NCBI RefSeq assembly: GCF_018403765.1
Contig: NZ_BOVQ01000006.1
Location: 62,001 to 126,000, forward strand
DNA from: Lactococcus nasutitermitis
GTDB taxonomy: Bacteria; Bacillota; Bacilli; Lactobacillales; Streptococcaceae
Direction: 5' to 3'
Length of the DNA: 64,000 nucleotides
Shown: one piece after another, positions 52,530-59,847 of the stretch
How the letters are laid out: each line of letters opens with the position of its first letter
How positions within the stretch are numbered: position 1 is the first letter of the stretch
Notes under the pieces: generated by a model
What the model was told of the DNA's origin: nothing
Database searches by the model: none
Seen by the model: only the letters and a program-made list of their open reading frames with translations
Translations under genes and position numbers: made by a program

Positions 52530-53357
52530 TTAGTCGTCAAATATGATGTCGCGTAGGGCAGATGAAATGTCACTGAAGTTGAAACCTTTGCGGGCGAGCG
52601 CTTGGGTCACGCGATTTTTCAGGTCATAACCGCCGTAGTTGCGTGAATATTTTTTGACAGCTTTGTCAAGCTCATTGTAGAGCAGTTCTTGCTCGTTTTC
52701 TTCGTTTGCTTCGAGTTCAAGATTGTCAAGAGCAATCGCTGAAATATTATAGGTAAATCCTTTGTTCATCAGGTTTTGTGTGATTTTTTGCTTGAGTTGA
52801 TTGAGCGGAAGTTGGGTAAATTTATTTTTGACAGTTTTGTCAGCAAGTTTTGTGGCAATTTCTATTTGGACAGTTTCGTCATAAAGTTTTTCTAGGCTGT
52901 CTGCGATAATCTCTCCAGAAATTCCTTTTATCATCAGTTTTTGCTTGATTTGAAATGGACCAGCGCTTGCCATTGCAATCTTTCCTTGGATATAATTTTC
53001 AGCATAAGCGACATCATTGACCAGTCCATTTTCTGTCAAATTTGACAGAATTTGTTCAATCTGCTCTGCAACAATCTCGTGTTCTACCAGATATTTTCTG
53101 ACTTCGCCGGCTGTGCGTGACTTGAACGAAATATAATAAAGCGCCAGCGATTTCCCCTGAGCAAAATTATCAAACGCAACTAACTCAGATAATTCCTCAT
53201 CGCTAAAACTTTTGTCTCGTGTCAACATGAAATGCACAATCGTATCTTCGCAAACATAGATTTTATCTACTTCATCTTGATTTTCAATGCTGACAAAACT
53301 GTCAAAAGTAATTTTGTAGAGCCGTTTGAGTTTTTTTATTTCTGTGATTTTTACCAT
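52530..53357 (-). CDS. recX: Regulatory protein RecX
   Basis: 275 residues from the ATG at 53357; the frame is open further but would pass its own promoter. Tandem three-helix RecX modules (LALYYISFKSRTAGEVRKYL; GLVNDVAYAENYIQGKI; KGFNFSDISSAL). RecX limits RecA filament growth. A TATAAT (53369-53364, minus) sits 6 nt before the ATG, so the mRNA is probably leaderless. Four palindromes or variants lie inside the gene: 52654-52669, 52828-52843, 53033-53048 and 53290-53305. Confidence 0.9.
   Translation of the reverse strand: MVKITEIKKLKRLYKITFDSFVSIENQDEVDKIYVCEDTIVHFMLTRDKSFSDEELSELVAFDNFAQGKSLALYYISFKSRTAGEVRKYLVEHEIVAEQIEQILSNLTENGLVNDVAYAENYIQGKIAMASAGPFQIKQKLMIKGISGEIIADSLEKLYDETVQIEIATKLADKTVKNKFTQLPLNQLKQKITQNLMNKGFTYNISAIALDNLELEANEENEQELLYNELDKAVKKYSRNYGGYDLKNRVTQALARKGFNFSDISSALRDIIFDD
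52654..52669. repeat. Dispersed palindrome in recX (1)
   Basis: TTGACAGCTTTGTCAA; on the coding strand read LDKAVKK. Confidence 0.8.
52828..52843. repeat. Dispersed palindrome in recX (2)
   Basis: TTGACAGTTTTGTCAG; on the coding strand read ADKTVKN. Confidence 0.75.
53033..53048. repeat. Half sites in reversed order in recX
   Basis: CTGTCAAATTTGACAG: the two half sites are swapped outward. A similar TTGTCAAATTTGACAA lies at 54158-54173 in the methyltransferase gene. Confidence 0.6.
53290..53305. repeat. Dispersed palindrome in recX (3)
   Basis: CTGACAAAACTGTCAA; on the coding strand read TFDSFVS. Confidence 0.75.
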
Positions 53358-53427
53358 TACCCTATTATACGAAAAAAACTGTGAAATGTAACCATGTACC
53401 TGATTTTTTTGTGATATAATGTTATTT

Positions 53428-54861
53428 ATGATAAATTTGAAAATAGGACAAAAAATCCCGCTCAACATTGAGCGCATGGGAATAAATGGCGAGGGAATCG
53501 CATCATACCACGGAAGACTCGTTTTCGTGCCTTATGCACTGCCAACAGAGCAAATTCTCGCTGAAATCACAGAAAATGCACGCAATTTTTCACGTGCAAA
53601 ACTTGTGACAATCACGAAAAAATCGAAGTTTCGCGTGAAACCTGCCGACGAAGTTTACCATGAACTCAGTAGCTCGCATATCATGCACCTTGCCTATCCA
53701 CAGCAACTTGAGTTCAAACATGATTTGGTGCGTCAGGCATTGGAAAAATACAAACCAGCCGGTTGGAAAAATTATGAACTTCGCCCAACGATTGGTATGG
53801 AAAATCCTTTGCATTACCGAAATAAATTGCAATATCAAATCCGCCGGCTCAACTCTGGTGCGGTTATTGCAGGACTTTACAAAGAAAATTCTCATCATCT
53901 TGTCAACCTTGAAAATTGTCTGGTTCAAGAAGAAATGACCCAAAAAATCGTCAATCGTGTGTGTGAATTGATTGAAAAATATCATCTTCCAGTTGATGAT
54001 GAACGCAAAACGCGCGGAATCCGTACAGTAATGGTGCGTCGTAGCCAAAAAACGGGTGAAGTTCAGATGATTTTTGTCAGTTCTGCACGGATTATTTTGG
54101 ACGGGCAGCTTTGGCCTGAACCTTATGAAGAACCAACAAAACGCGAACGCATGGGATTTGTCAAATTTGACAAAATTCTTTCGGAACTAACATCAGAATT
54201 TACAGATATTGTCACTGTTGCAGCCAATTTCCATCCGAAAAAAACCAGCGAAATTTATGGCGAACAAACGCAGATTTTATTTGATGAAAAAGAAACGATT
54301 ACCGAAGGCGTGCTGGACTACGAATTCGAGCTTTCGCCGCGTGCCTTTTACCAGCTCAATCCAACGCAGGCAAATGTTCTTTACGCTGAAGCAGTCCGCG
54401 CGCTCAATCCGAAAAAAGAAGACCGCGTGATTGATGCGTATTGTGGTGTTGGCACGATTGGCTTTGCTGTTGCCAAGAAAGTCAAATCCGTTCATGGTAT
54501 GGACATCACGCCTGAAGCGATTGCCGATGCGAAAGAGAATGCTAAGCGTCTTGGCTTCAAAAATTGCCATTACGAAACAGGGCGCGCCGAGAAAATCATT
54601 CCTGCTTGGGTGAAGTCGGGACATCGCGCGAGTGCCTTGCTCGTTGACCCGCCACGGACGGGACTTGATGTGGCACTTTTGGAGACGATTGCCAAAGTTC
54701 AACCGGAAAAAATGGTTTATGTCAGCTGCAACGTCAGCACACTTGCCAAAGACCTGATTGTGCTGGCGCAATTTTACCGCGTTGATTATATCCAGTCAGT
54801 CGATATGTTCCCTCACACAGCACGGACAGAAGCCGTCGTTAAGCTGACGCGTAAAAAATAA
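53428..54861 (+). CDS. 23S rRNA (uracil-5-)-methyltransferase, TrmA/RlmD family
   Basis: 477 residues. N-terminal TRAM domain (about 1-60, IERMGINGEGIASYHGRLVFV), central insert, and C-terminal SAM domain: DAYCGVGTIGFAVAKKV (motif I), LLVDPPRTGLD, and catalytic Cys in VYVSCNVSTLAKDL. The iron-sulfur Cys set of RlmD is not evident, as in many Firmicute homologues. It makes 5-methyluridine in 23S rRNA. The ATG at 53428 lies 7 nt after an extended -10 (TGA-TATAAT, ends 53420), predicting a leaderless mRNA; another in-frame ATG at 53419 overlaps the -10. Confidence 0.9.
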   Translation: MINLKIGQKIPLNIERMGINGEGIASYHGRLVFVPYALPTEQILAEITENARNFSRAKLVTITKKSKFRVKPADEVYHELSSSHIMHLAYPQQLEFKHDLVRQALEKYKPAGWKNYELRPTIGMENPLHYRNKLQYQIRRLNSGAVIAGLYKENSHHLVNLENCLVQEEMTQKIVNRVCELIEKYHLPVDDERKTRGIRTVMVRRSQKTGEVQMIFVSSARIILDGQLWPEPYEEPTKRERMGFVKFDKILSELTSEFTDIVTVAANFHPKKTSEIYGEQTQILFDEKETITEGVLDYEFELSPRAFYQLNPTQANVLYAEAVRALNPKKEDRVIDAYCGVGTIGFAVAKKVKSVHGMDITPEAIADAKENAKRLGFKNCHYETGRAEKIIPAWVKSGHRASALLVDPPRTGLDVALLETIAKVQPEKMVYVSCNVSTLAKDLIVLAQFYRVDYIQSVDMFPHTARTEAVVKLTRKK

Positions 54862-54959
54862 TTTTGACAGGGTACAAACTGACAACTTCGTTATCAGTTC
54901 ACCCTGTCCGAGAAGGCTGAGAATAAATTCTCTAGCCCCTACGGCAGACCTGTCAAAAA
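54862..54959 (+). repeat. Structured repeat element, copy B
   Basis: Ends are TTTTGACAG and CTGTCAAAA, i.e. the dispersed palindrome split in two. Inside: stem GACAGGGT/ACCCTGTC (54866-54873, 54901-54908) around AACTGA/TCAGTT, and stem GGCT-GAGAAT / ATTCTC-T-AGCC (54915-54937). The blocks ACAGGGTACAA, CCGAGAAG and CGGCAG recur in copy A (38052-38158). It fills the gap between the methyltransferase and GNAT genes. Confidence 0.75.
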
Positions 54960-54978
54960 TAAAATATGAGAAAAGAAT

Positions 54979-55482
54979 ATGATTTATCTAAGAAAAGCAG
55001 TTTTGACAGACTTGTCAAAAATTATAAACATCATTGAAGAAGCCAGAATTTTTCTAGGCAAATCAGGAAGTGACCAGTGGCAAGACGGCTATCCAGAACA
55101 AAGCAATATCACAGATGATATTGCCAAAGGTCAAGGATATATCCTCGTTGTAGATGATGAAGTTGCGGCATACAGCGCGATTATCACTGGCGAAGAACCT
55201 GCTTATACCAAGATTACCGACGGCGCTTGGAGCAATGATAATAAAGATTATGTTACGGTACATCGCATCGCTTTTTCTGACAATTTCCGTGGGCATGCCC
55301 TGACGAAATTCCTCTTTTCTAATATCTTTACGCTGATGAATGCGCGAGGTTATCAGGATTTTCGTGTCGATACACACGAAATGAATGCCATCATGCAACA
55401 CGTTTTTGAACGTGAAGGCTTTGTCAAACGTGGTATTGTTGTCTTTGACGGAGTTCGTCTTGCCTACCAACGAGAATTATAA
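54979..55482 (+). CDS. GNAT-family N-acetyltransferase
   Basis: 167 residues. MIYLRKAVLTDLSKIINIIEEA is a GNAT opening; the acetyl-CoA loop is in FSDNFRGHALTKFLFSNIF; later NAIMQHVFEREGFVKRGIV. Substrate unknown. A palindrome (55003-55018) is in frame at codons 9-14, where LTDLSK fits the natural GNAT pattern. Ribosome site AGAAAAGAA is weak. Confidence 0.85.
   Translation: MIYLRKAVLTDLSKIINIIEEARIFLGKSGSDQWQDGYPEQSNITDDIAKGQGYILVVDDEVAAYSAIITGEEPAYTKITDGAWSNDNKDYVTVHRIAFSDNFRGHALTKFLFSNIFTLMNARGYQDFRVDTHEMNAIMQHVFEREGFVKRGIVVFDGVRLAYQREL
55003..55018. repeat. Dispersed palindrome inside the second GNAT gene
   Basis: TTGACAGACTTGTCAA, in frame as LTDLSK. Confidence 0.85.
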
Positions 55483-55506
55483 AAAGTTAAGAAAGAGATT
55501 AAAAAA

Positions 55507-55734
55507 ATGACCTATGAACAAGAATTTCTCAAAGATTTCTCAGAATGGCTCAATCAGCAAGTAAATCTGATGGCAAAAGCACAGCAACTTGCTGAAACTG
55601 AGCATGAACACGATGCTGCTATTCGCTACGAAAGCCGTTTGGATGCTTACAATTTCCTACAAACGAAATTTGAAAACTATAAAAATGGCAAAAATTTCCA
55701 TGATATGCCAGATTTAGGTACACGAACATTTTAA
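55507..55734 (+). CDS. DUF1912 family protein
   Basis: 75 residues: MTYEQEFLKDFSEWLNQQVN, AAIRYESRLDAYNFL and KFENYKNGKNFHDMPD match the streptococcal/lactococcal DUF1912 family. Helical, cytosolic, role unknown. AGAAAGAG precedes the start. Confidence 0.85.
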   Translation: MTYEQEFLKDFSEWLNQQVNLMAKAQQLAETEHEHDAAIRYESRLDAYNFLQTKFENYKNGKNFHDMPDLGTRTF

Positions 55735-55768
55735 TAAAGAAAGAGTAAAATGAGAAAAAACATGGCTG

Positions 55769-55806
55769 GTAACCAAGTGCGAGTACAAGCTCTCGCACTT
55801 GGTTAC
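55769..55806. other. Long perfect hairpin without T-tail
   Basis: GTAACCAAGTGCGAG (55769-55783) pairs fully with CTCGCACTTGGTTAC (55792-55806), 8-nt loop. It lies between the DUF1912 gene and the FusB-like gene, 52 nt before the latter's start. It could be a leader structure for the FusB-like gene (inference). Confidence 0.65.
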
Positions 55807-55858
55807 TGTTAAGAAAATTCATCCTCTTAGCAGTAAAACTAAGAAAGGAATGAAAAAA

Positions 55859-56476
55859 ATGTTAAAATCTTACGAATATAATCGCATCAAATATCTCACA
55901 TTTGACCTGCTCAACGCTTACCATTCGGTCAACGACAGCACGACATTAGAAGCTGTTTATGCACAAATAGTAAATGAAATCAAAAATTTGTCGGAAGCTC
56001 CAGAAATTGAACAATTTCTCAATGCTCTCAGTAATCGCAGGCTCTCCACAGCTCAAGCAGAAAAACTCCTAGAAAGCTTAAAAGCTCTCGTTGAGCCGTT
56101 TTTGCTCCCTAGCGCCACGCAAATCTCGAAAATTTTTAAAAAAGTAAAAAAGCTCCAACAGCCCAATACAGAAGCTCTCGATTTGCGAAATTACAGCTAT
56201 TTTGCTTGGAATGAAATCGCCAGTGGACGCAAATACATCATCACGCAAGATGGACAAGGCTTCTACGGAACAATTTCAGGTAGTAGAAAAAATATCTGTA
56301 GCATTTGCCAGCAAACATCCCAAGTCACTCAATTTCTAGCTGTGACCAAGTCGAAAGCTGATGGCACCTACACAAAACAGGGCAATTACATCTGTTTGGA
56401 TAGCGAAAAATGCAACCAACAGATGCAAACTATCGAAGGCTTAGAAAAATTCATTGAAACTATCCGTAAAAAATAA
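55859..56476 (+). CDS. FusB/FusC-like elongation factor G-binding protein
   Basis: 205 residues from ATG 55859, which has AAAGGA 9 nt upstream; earlier in-frame Mets are too close to or before that site. N-terminal helical bundle and a C-terminal zinc-binding domain with CSIC and YICLDSEKC, the four-Cys arrangement of FusB. FusB family proteins bind EF-G, free it from the ribosome and give fusidic acid resistance. Whether this chromosomal copy gives resistance is not known; it may serve ribosome recovery. Confidence 0.82.
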   Translation: MLKSYEYNRIKYLTFDLLNAYHSVNDSTTLEAVYAQIVNEIKNLSEAPEIEQFLNALSNRRLSTAQAEKLLESLKALVEPFLLPSATQISKIFKKVKKLQQPNTEALDLRNYSYFAWNEIASGRKYIITQDGQGFYGTISGSRKNICSICQQTSQVTQFLAVTKSKADGTYTKQGNYICLDSEKCNQQMQTIEGLEKFIETIRKK

Positions 56477-56480
56477 AAAA

Positions 56481-56503
56481 ATGAGAAGAAATTCTCATTT
56501 TTA
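56481..56503 (+). terminator. Terminator of the FusB-like gene
   Basis: ATGAGAA-GAAA-TTCTCAT with T-run; A-run in front. Confidence 0.85.
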
Positions 56504-56506
56504 TTT

Positions 56507-56570
56507 TTGACAAAACTGTCAAAAAGTTTTATAATCATTTTAGTTAGTTTTTGTGTATAAAAACTAACTA
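56507..56570 (+). promoter_or_regulatory. Palindrome-borne promoter and 12-bp inverted repeat of the SGNH hydrolase gene
   Basis: TTGACA at 56507-56512, the left half of a dispersed palindrome (TTGACAAAACTGTCAA), is 17 nt from TATAAT (56530-56535). Directly after the -10, TAGTTAGTTTTT and AAAAACTAACTA (56541-56552, 56559-56570) form a perfect inverted repeat, probably an operator or leader hairpin. Confidence 0.7.
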
Positions 56571-56601
56571 AATAAACTTTTCCAATTCAAAAGGAGAAAA
56601 A

Positions 56602-57279
56602 ATGTCCGAACAAACACAAGCACTCACACCACTCAATCCCCAACTCACAGCCTTTCAAGACAAAATCCGTACCGATTACACCGAAGCCAATAAAACAGCG
56701 AAAAAAGGGCAAATTCTCTTTGTCGGCTCCTCACTCATGGAAATTTTCCCCATCGAAAAATGGGAAGAAGAAGGCAAAGTCACATTCGACAAATACATCT
56801 ACAATCGTGGCGTGCGCGCCACGACAACTGCTGACCTCCTCGCACACATTGACACACTCATTTTTGACCTCGCACCCAGCAAAATTTTCATCAATATTGG
56901 CTCCAACGACATTGGTTTTGGTGTCCCAGAAGCCACACGACTTGCCAACTACGACGAAATTTTACAGAAAATCAAAGAAAAACTCCCAGATTGCGACGTT
57001 TACCCGATGGCGTATTATCCGATGAACACTAGCGCCGACTTTGGAAATAGCGACACAGAACAGCATTCGCTCTATGACACACGCAACAACGCGACGTTCA
57101 CCAAAGCCAGCGAAAAAGTCGCTGCTCTCGCTCAAAAATATAACTACCAGTTTATCAATGTCAACGCTGGATTAACTGATGAAAATGGCAATCTTCGCGC
57201 AGAACTCACCTTTGACGGCGCTCATATGTATCCCGCCGGCTACGAAATTGTCCTAGAAAATATGAAAAAATATCTTTAA
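56602..57279 (+). CDS. SGNH/GDSL-family hydrolase
   Basis: 225 residues. SGNH blocks: block I ILFVGSSLME with the nucleophile Ser, block II Gly in YNRGVRATTT, block III INIGSNDIGFG, block V DGAHMYPAGY with Asp and His. Like PAF-acetylhydrolase-type esterases; no signal peptide. Substrate unknown, perhaps an acetylated sugar or lipid. Strong AAAGGAG ribosome site, stand-alone transcription unit. Confidence 0.85.
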   Translation: MSEQTQALTPLNPQLTAFQDKIRTDYTEANKTAKKGQILFVGSSLMEIFPIEKWEEEGKVTFDKYIYNRGVRATTTADLLAHIDTLIFDLAPSKIFINIGSNDIGFGVPEATRLANYDEILQKIKEKLPDCDVYPMAYYPMNTSADFGNSDTEQHSLYDTRNNATFTKASEKVAALAQKYNYQFINVNAGLTDENGNLRAELTFDGAHMYPAGYEIVLENMKKYL

Positions 57280-57286
57280 AAATAAC

Positions 57287-57308
57287 AAGCCTTCATACAG
57301 GCTTTTTT
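57287..57308. terminator. Terminator after the SGNH gene, convergent with tetR
   Basis: AAGCCT-TCATAC-AGGCTT with T-run behind. Confidence 0.85.
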
Positions 57309-57880
57309 TGATAAATTGGCAACAGGACCTCATCTACAAGCTCATCCACAAACTGCTCATCCACATCTTCCAAACTATAAATCAGATGATAACGCAAGAT
57401 ATCAAAAGGAACAAGTTTTGCACGAACGGAAAATTCCCCCACAACTTCGCCACGTCTGCGTGCCCGTTCCAAAATAGTAGTCATCGCCTGCAAATTCCCA
57501 GAGTGACGATTTTCATCAATCAATGAATTTCCCTTTGCCACCTCACTATTTACAACCGAGATAAACTCTTTCGGATAACGTTTCGCATTTGCCACCATAT
57601 AATCACACAAAAAATGTAAATCATCTCGTAAATTTCCTTGGTCAGCTGTTGCTTGTGCTAAAGAACGCTTACCATACTGAAACCCCTGAGAAATAGAAGC
57701 CGCATAAAGAAGTGCAAAAGGACTTTCCCACTGCCTATAAATCACAGAACGCGAAGTTTTTGCACGCTTTGCCACCTCAGCAAAAGTGACCGCTTCATAA
57801 CCTTCATTTTCCAAAATATCGAGGGCAACCTTGAAAATATCTTCTTTCAAAGCCTCTCCACGCCGTCTTTGTTGTACCAT
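57293..57880 (-). CDS. TetR-family regulator
   Basis: 195 residues from ATG 57880 (GGAG upstream); the longer frame to 57928 would include an operator. N-terminal helix-turn-helix (ALDILENEGYEAVTFAEVAKRAKTSRSVIYRQW, in segments), divergent ligand domain. The gene is divergent from an MFS efflux gene, with two copies of AGATACA-NN-TGTATCT-like sites between them, so it most likely represses the pump and itself. Confidence 0.88.
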   Translation of the reverse strand: MVQQRRRGEALKEDIFKVALDILENEGYEAVTFAEVAKRAKTSRSVIYRQWESPFALLYAASISQGFQYGKRSLAQATADQGNLRDDLHFLCDYMVANAKRYPKEFISVVNSEVAKGNSLIDENRHSGNLQAMTTILERARRRGEVVGEFSVRAKLVPFDILRYHLIYSLEDVDEQFVDELVDEVLLPIYQKKPV

Positions 57881-57893
57881 TTTCAACTCCTCT

Positions 57894-57976
57894 AAATACA
57901 CTTGTATCTTATTCTTGCATTTTATCATTTTGTGTGCTAAAATTCAAGATATAAAAAATAAGATACATGTGTATCT
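57894..57976. promoter_or_regulatory. tetR/MFS divergent promoters and paired operators
   Basis: Operator copies AGATACATGTGTATCT (57961-57976) and AAATACACTTGTATCT (57894-57909), centres 67 bp apart. Plus promoter TTGCAT-N17-TAAAAT (57915-57943); minus promoter TTGAAT-N17-TAAAAT (57947-57919). The promoters overlap, and each operator lies just downstream of one of them. Confidence 0.78.
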
Positions 57977-57996
57977 AAAAGCAAAGGATAAATAAA

Positions 57997-59532
57997 ATGG
58001 CTAAAAAAACAAAGGACGATAAAGTTCCCAAAGAAGTCATGCGCATTGCGTGGGTTTTAGTTATTGGCGCACTTCCTCCAATGCTCGATTCAACAATGGT
58101 CAATATTGCCCTTAATAAACTCATGCTTGACCTCCACACAAATCTCAATACTATTCAATGGGCAATCACAGGTTATGTCCTTGCACTAGCTATTGCAGTT
58201 CCTTTCAGTGCTTGGATTATGAACCATTTTAATGGTAAACGTGCATTCGCACTTTTTGTTGGACTTTTTGGAGTTGGCTCAATTCTTTCAGGTATCGCTT
58301 GGAACGTTCAAGTATTTATTGCTTTCAGACTCATCCAAGGCTTTGCGGCAGGTGTTGTGACCTTACTTTTAACCTCACTTCTCATGGCATCAGCACCGCG
58401 CGACAAATTAGGACAAGTCATGGCAGTAGTTACGACTCCCGTGATTTTAGGACCTATCGTTGGACCGATTATCGGAGGTTTTATTGTCCAATATGGTAAT
58501 TGGCATTGGATTTTCTATGTCAATATTCCCATTGCAATCCTTTCCGTTATTCTCACGCTAAAAATCATGCCAGATTTTAAACCTTTCAATCCAAAATCAA
58601 AAATGGATATTATTGGAACACTTTTACTTGTTGGTTTTTCTACAGGCTTGATGTACGGCATTTCCCAAGGTTCATCCGCAAAAAATTTCTTCAAAAGTAG
58701 CGAAATGTGGATTTTTTGCGGTATTGGTCTTGCCTGTATTATTGCATACATCATTTACGATATCCTCAAAAAACATAAAACAGTTCTGCCACTCAAATTT
58801 TTTGCCAAACGTAATTACTCTGCGGCAAATATCGGTGTGTTCTTAAACGGCGTTGCAATCAATGGTTGTATGCTCATACTTCCACTATTCTTTCAAAATA
58901 TCAAACATTTCAATACCGTAGAAGCAGCACTGATTATGATTCCACAAGGTGCAGGAATGCTTATTGCCCGACCTGTGATTGGAAAATTAATTGATAATTT
59001 TGGTGCAAAACCAGTTGTTCTCGTCTCTCTTGTGATTTCTCTTGTGGGAAGTTTCCCCTTCGTTTTCGTGACAAATTCAACCAGTCTCTGGTGGATTGGC
59101 GTTGTCTTATTTATCCGAGGAATTGGTGTTGGCGGGCTAACAATGCCTTTGATGACCGATATTTATACAGGAATTGAAAACAATGAAATCCCAGCAGCCT
59201 CAGCCGGCAACCGTATCATTCAAAATGTTGGTTCAAGTTTTGGTTCAGCAGTTATTTCTGCAGTCGTCACCGCCGTTGTCACAAACTACATGACAGACCA
59301 AGCAAATGATATCAAATCAAAAACAATGGCAAAAGTAACAGATATCATAAAAACCACAGGTAAGAAACCCTCAGCCGACCAAATAACCGCGATTGGACAA
59401 ACTATCGCAAAAGCATTTGAAACAAACGGTCTGCTCAACGGCTATCAAATGGGATTTCTTATCAGTTGTATCGCTCTCATCCTCATTTTATTACCCGCCC
59501 TATTTTTATCCAGCAAAAGAAAAACAGTTTGA
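57997..59532 (+). CDS. MFS multidrug efflux transporter, DHA2 (EmrB/QacA) type
   Basis: 511 residues, about 14 membrane segments. MFS motifs: MLDSTMVNIAL in helix 1, WAITGYVLALAIAVPFSAW, and motif C-like GPIVGPIIGGFIVQ in helix 5. DHA2 pumps exchange protons for drugs or dyes. Regulated by the divergent TetR gene. AAAGGATAA ribosome site. Confidence 0.9.
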   Translation: MAKKTKDDKVPKEVMRIAWVLVIGALPPMLDSTMVNIALNKLMLDLHTNLNTIQWAITGYVLALAIAVPFSAWIMNHFNGKRAFALFVGLFGVGSILSGIAWNVQVFIAFRLIQGFAAGVVTLLLTSLLMASAPRDKLGQVMAVVTTPVILGPIVGPIIGGFIVQYGNWHWIFYVNIPIAILSVILTLKIMPDFKPFNPKSKMDIIGTLLLVGFSTGLMYGISQGSSAKNFFKSSEMWIFCGIGLACIIAYIIYDILKKHKTVLPLKFFAKRNYSAANIGVFLNGVAINGCMLILPLFFQNIKHFNTVEAALIMIPQGAGMLIARPVIGKLIDNFGAKPVVLVSLVISLVGSFPFVFVTNSTSLWWIGVVLFIRGIGVGGLTMPLMTDIYTGIENNEIPAASAGNRIIQNVGSSFGSAVISAVVTAVVTNYMTDQANDIKSKTMAKVTDIIKTTGKKPSADQITAIGQTIAKAFETNGLLNGYQMGFLISCIALILILLPALFLSSKRKTV

Positions 59533-59594
59533 ACATAGAAAAAAAGAGTTAATAAATTTTTTATTAGAAAATAGCAAGACAAAGCTGACACACA

Positions 59595-59831
59595 TTGCAA
59601 AAACAGAAACTTTCTGATAGAATAGAACTAACTTCGCAAGGAGTAACAAGGCAAGATTTTAAGCGAGACAGCGGTTGGTGCAAGTTGTCAATCAAACCTT
59701 GTGAAGGTTGTGCGATTATCAAGTAAATAAAAACGAGTGTCTGCCAGATTTTATAAGTAATTTGGCAGGAATTTAGGTGGTACCGCGCGCAAGCGTCCTA
59801 TTTTTAGGAAGCTGTGTGCGGTATTTTTTTG
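59595..59831 (+). promoter_or_regulatory. T-box riboswitch with promoter, probably tRNA-Ile type
   Basis: Promoter TTGCAA-N17-TAGAAT (59595-59623). Stem I base CTTCGCAAGG (59632-59641) pairs with CCTTGTGAAG (59697-59706); AGTA (59642-59645) is the loop E side, ATC (59691-59693) sits in specifier position; GGTTGGTGCAAG is the distal loop. Stem III CTGCCA/TGGCAG (59741-59768). The T-box core AATTTAGGTGGTACCGCG is at 59770-59787, with UGGU pairing an A-discriminator tRNA as in tRNA-Ile. A long terminator stem ends in T7 (to 59831). Uncharged tRNA should allow read-through into the following operon. The specifier call is tentative. Confidence 0.92.
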
Positions 59832-59847
59832 CGGAAAGGAGACAAAG

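Noticed and set aside
55769-55806. Rho-independent terminator after the DUF1912 gene
   Set aside because: The stem is long and strong but lacks a following T-run, so it was listed as a hairpin of unknown role.
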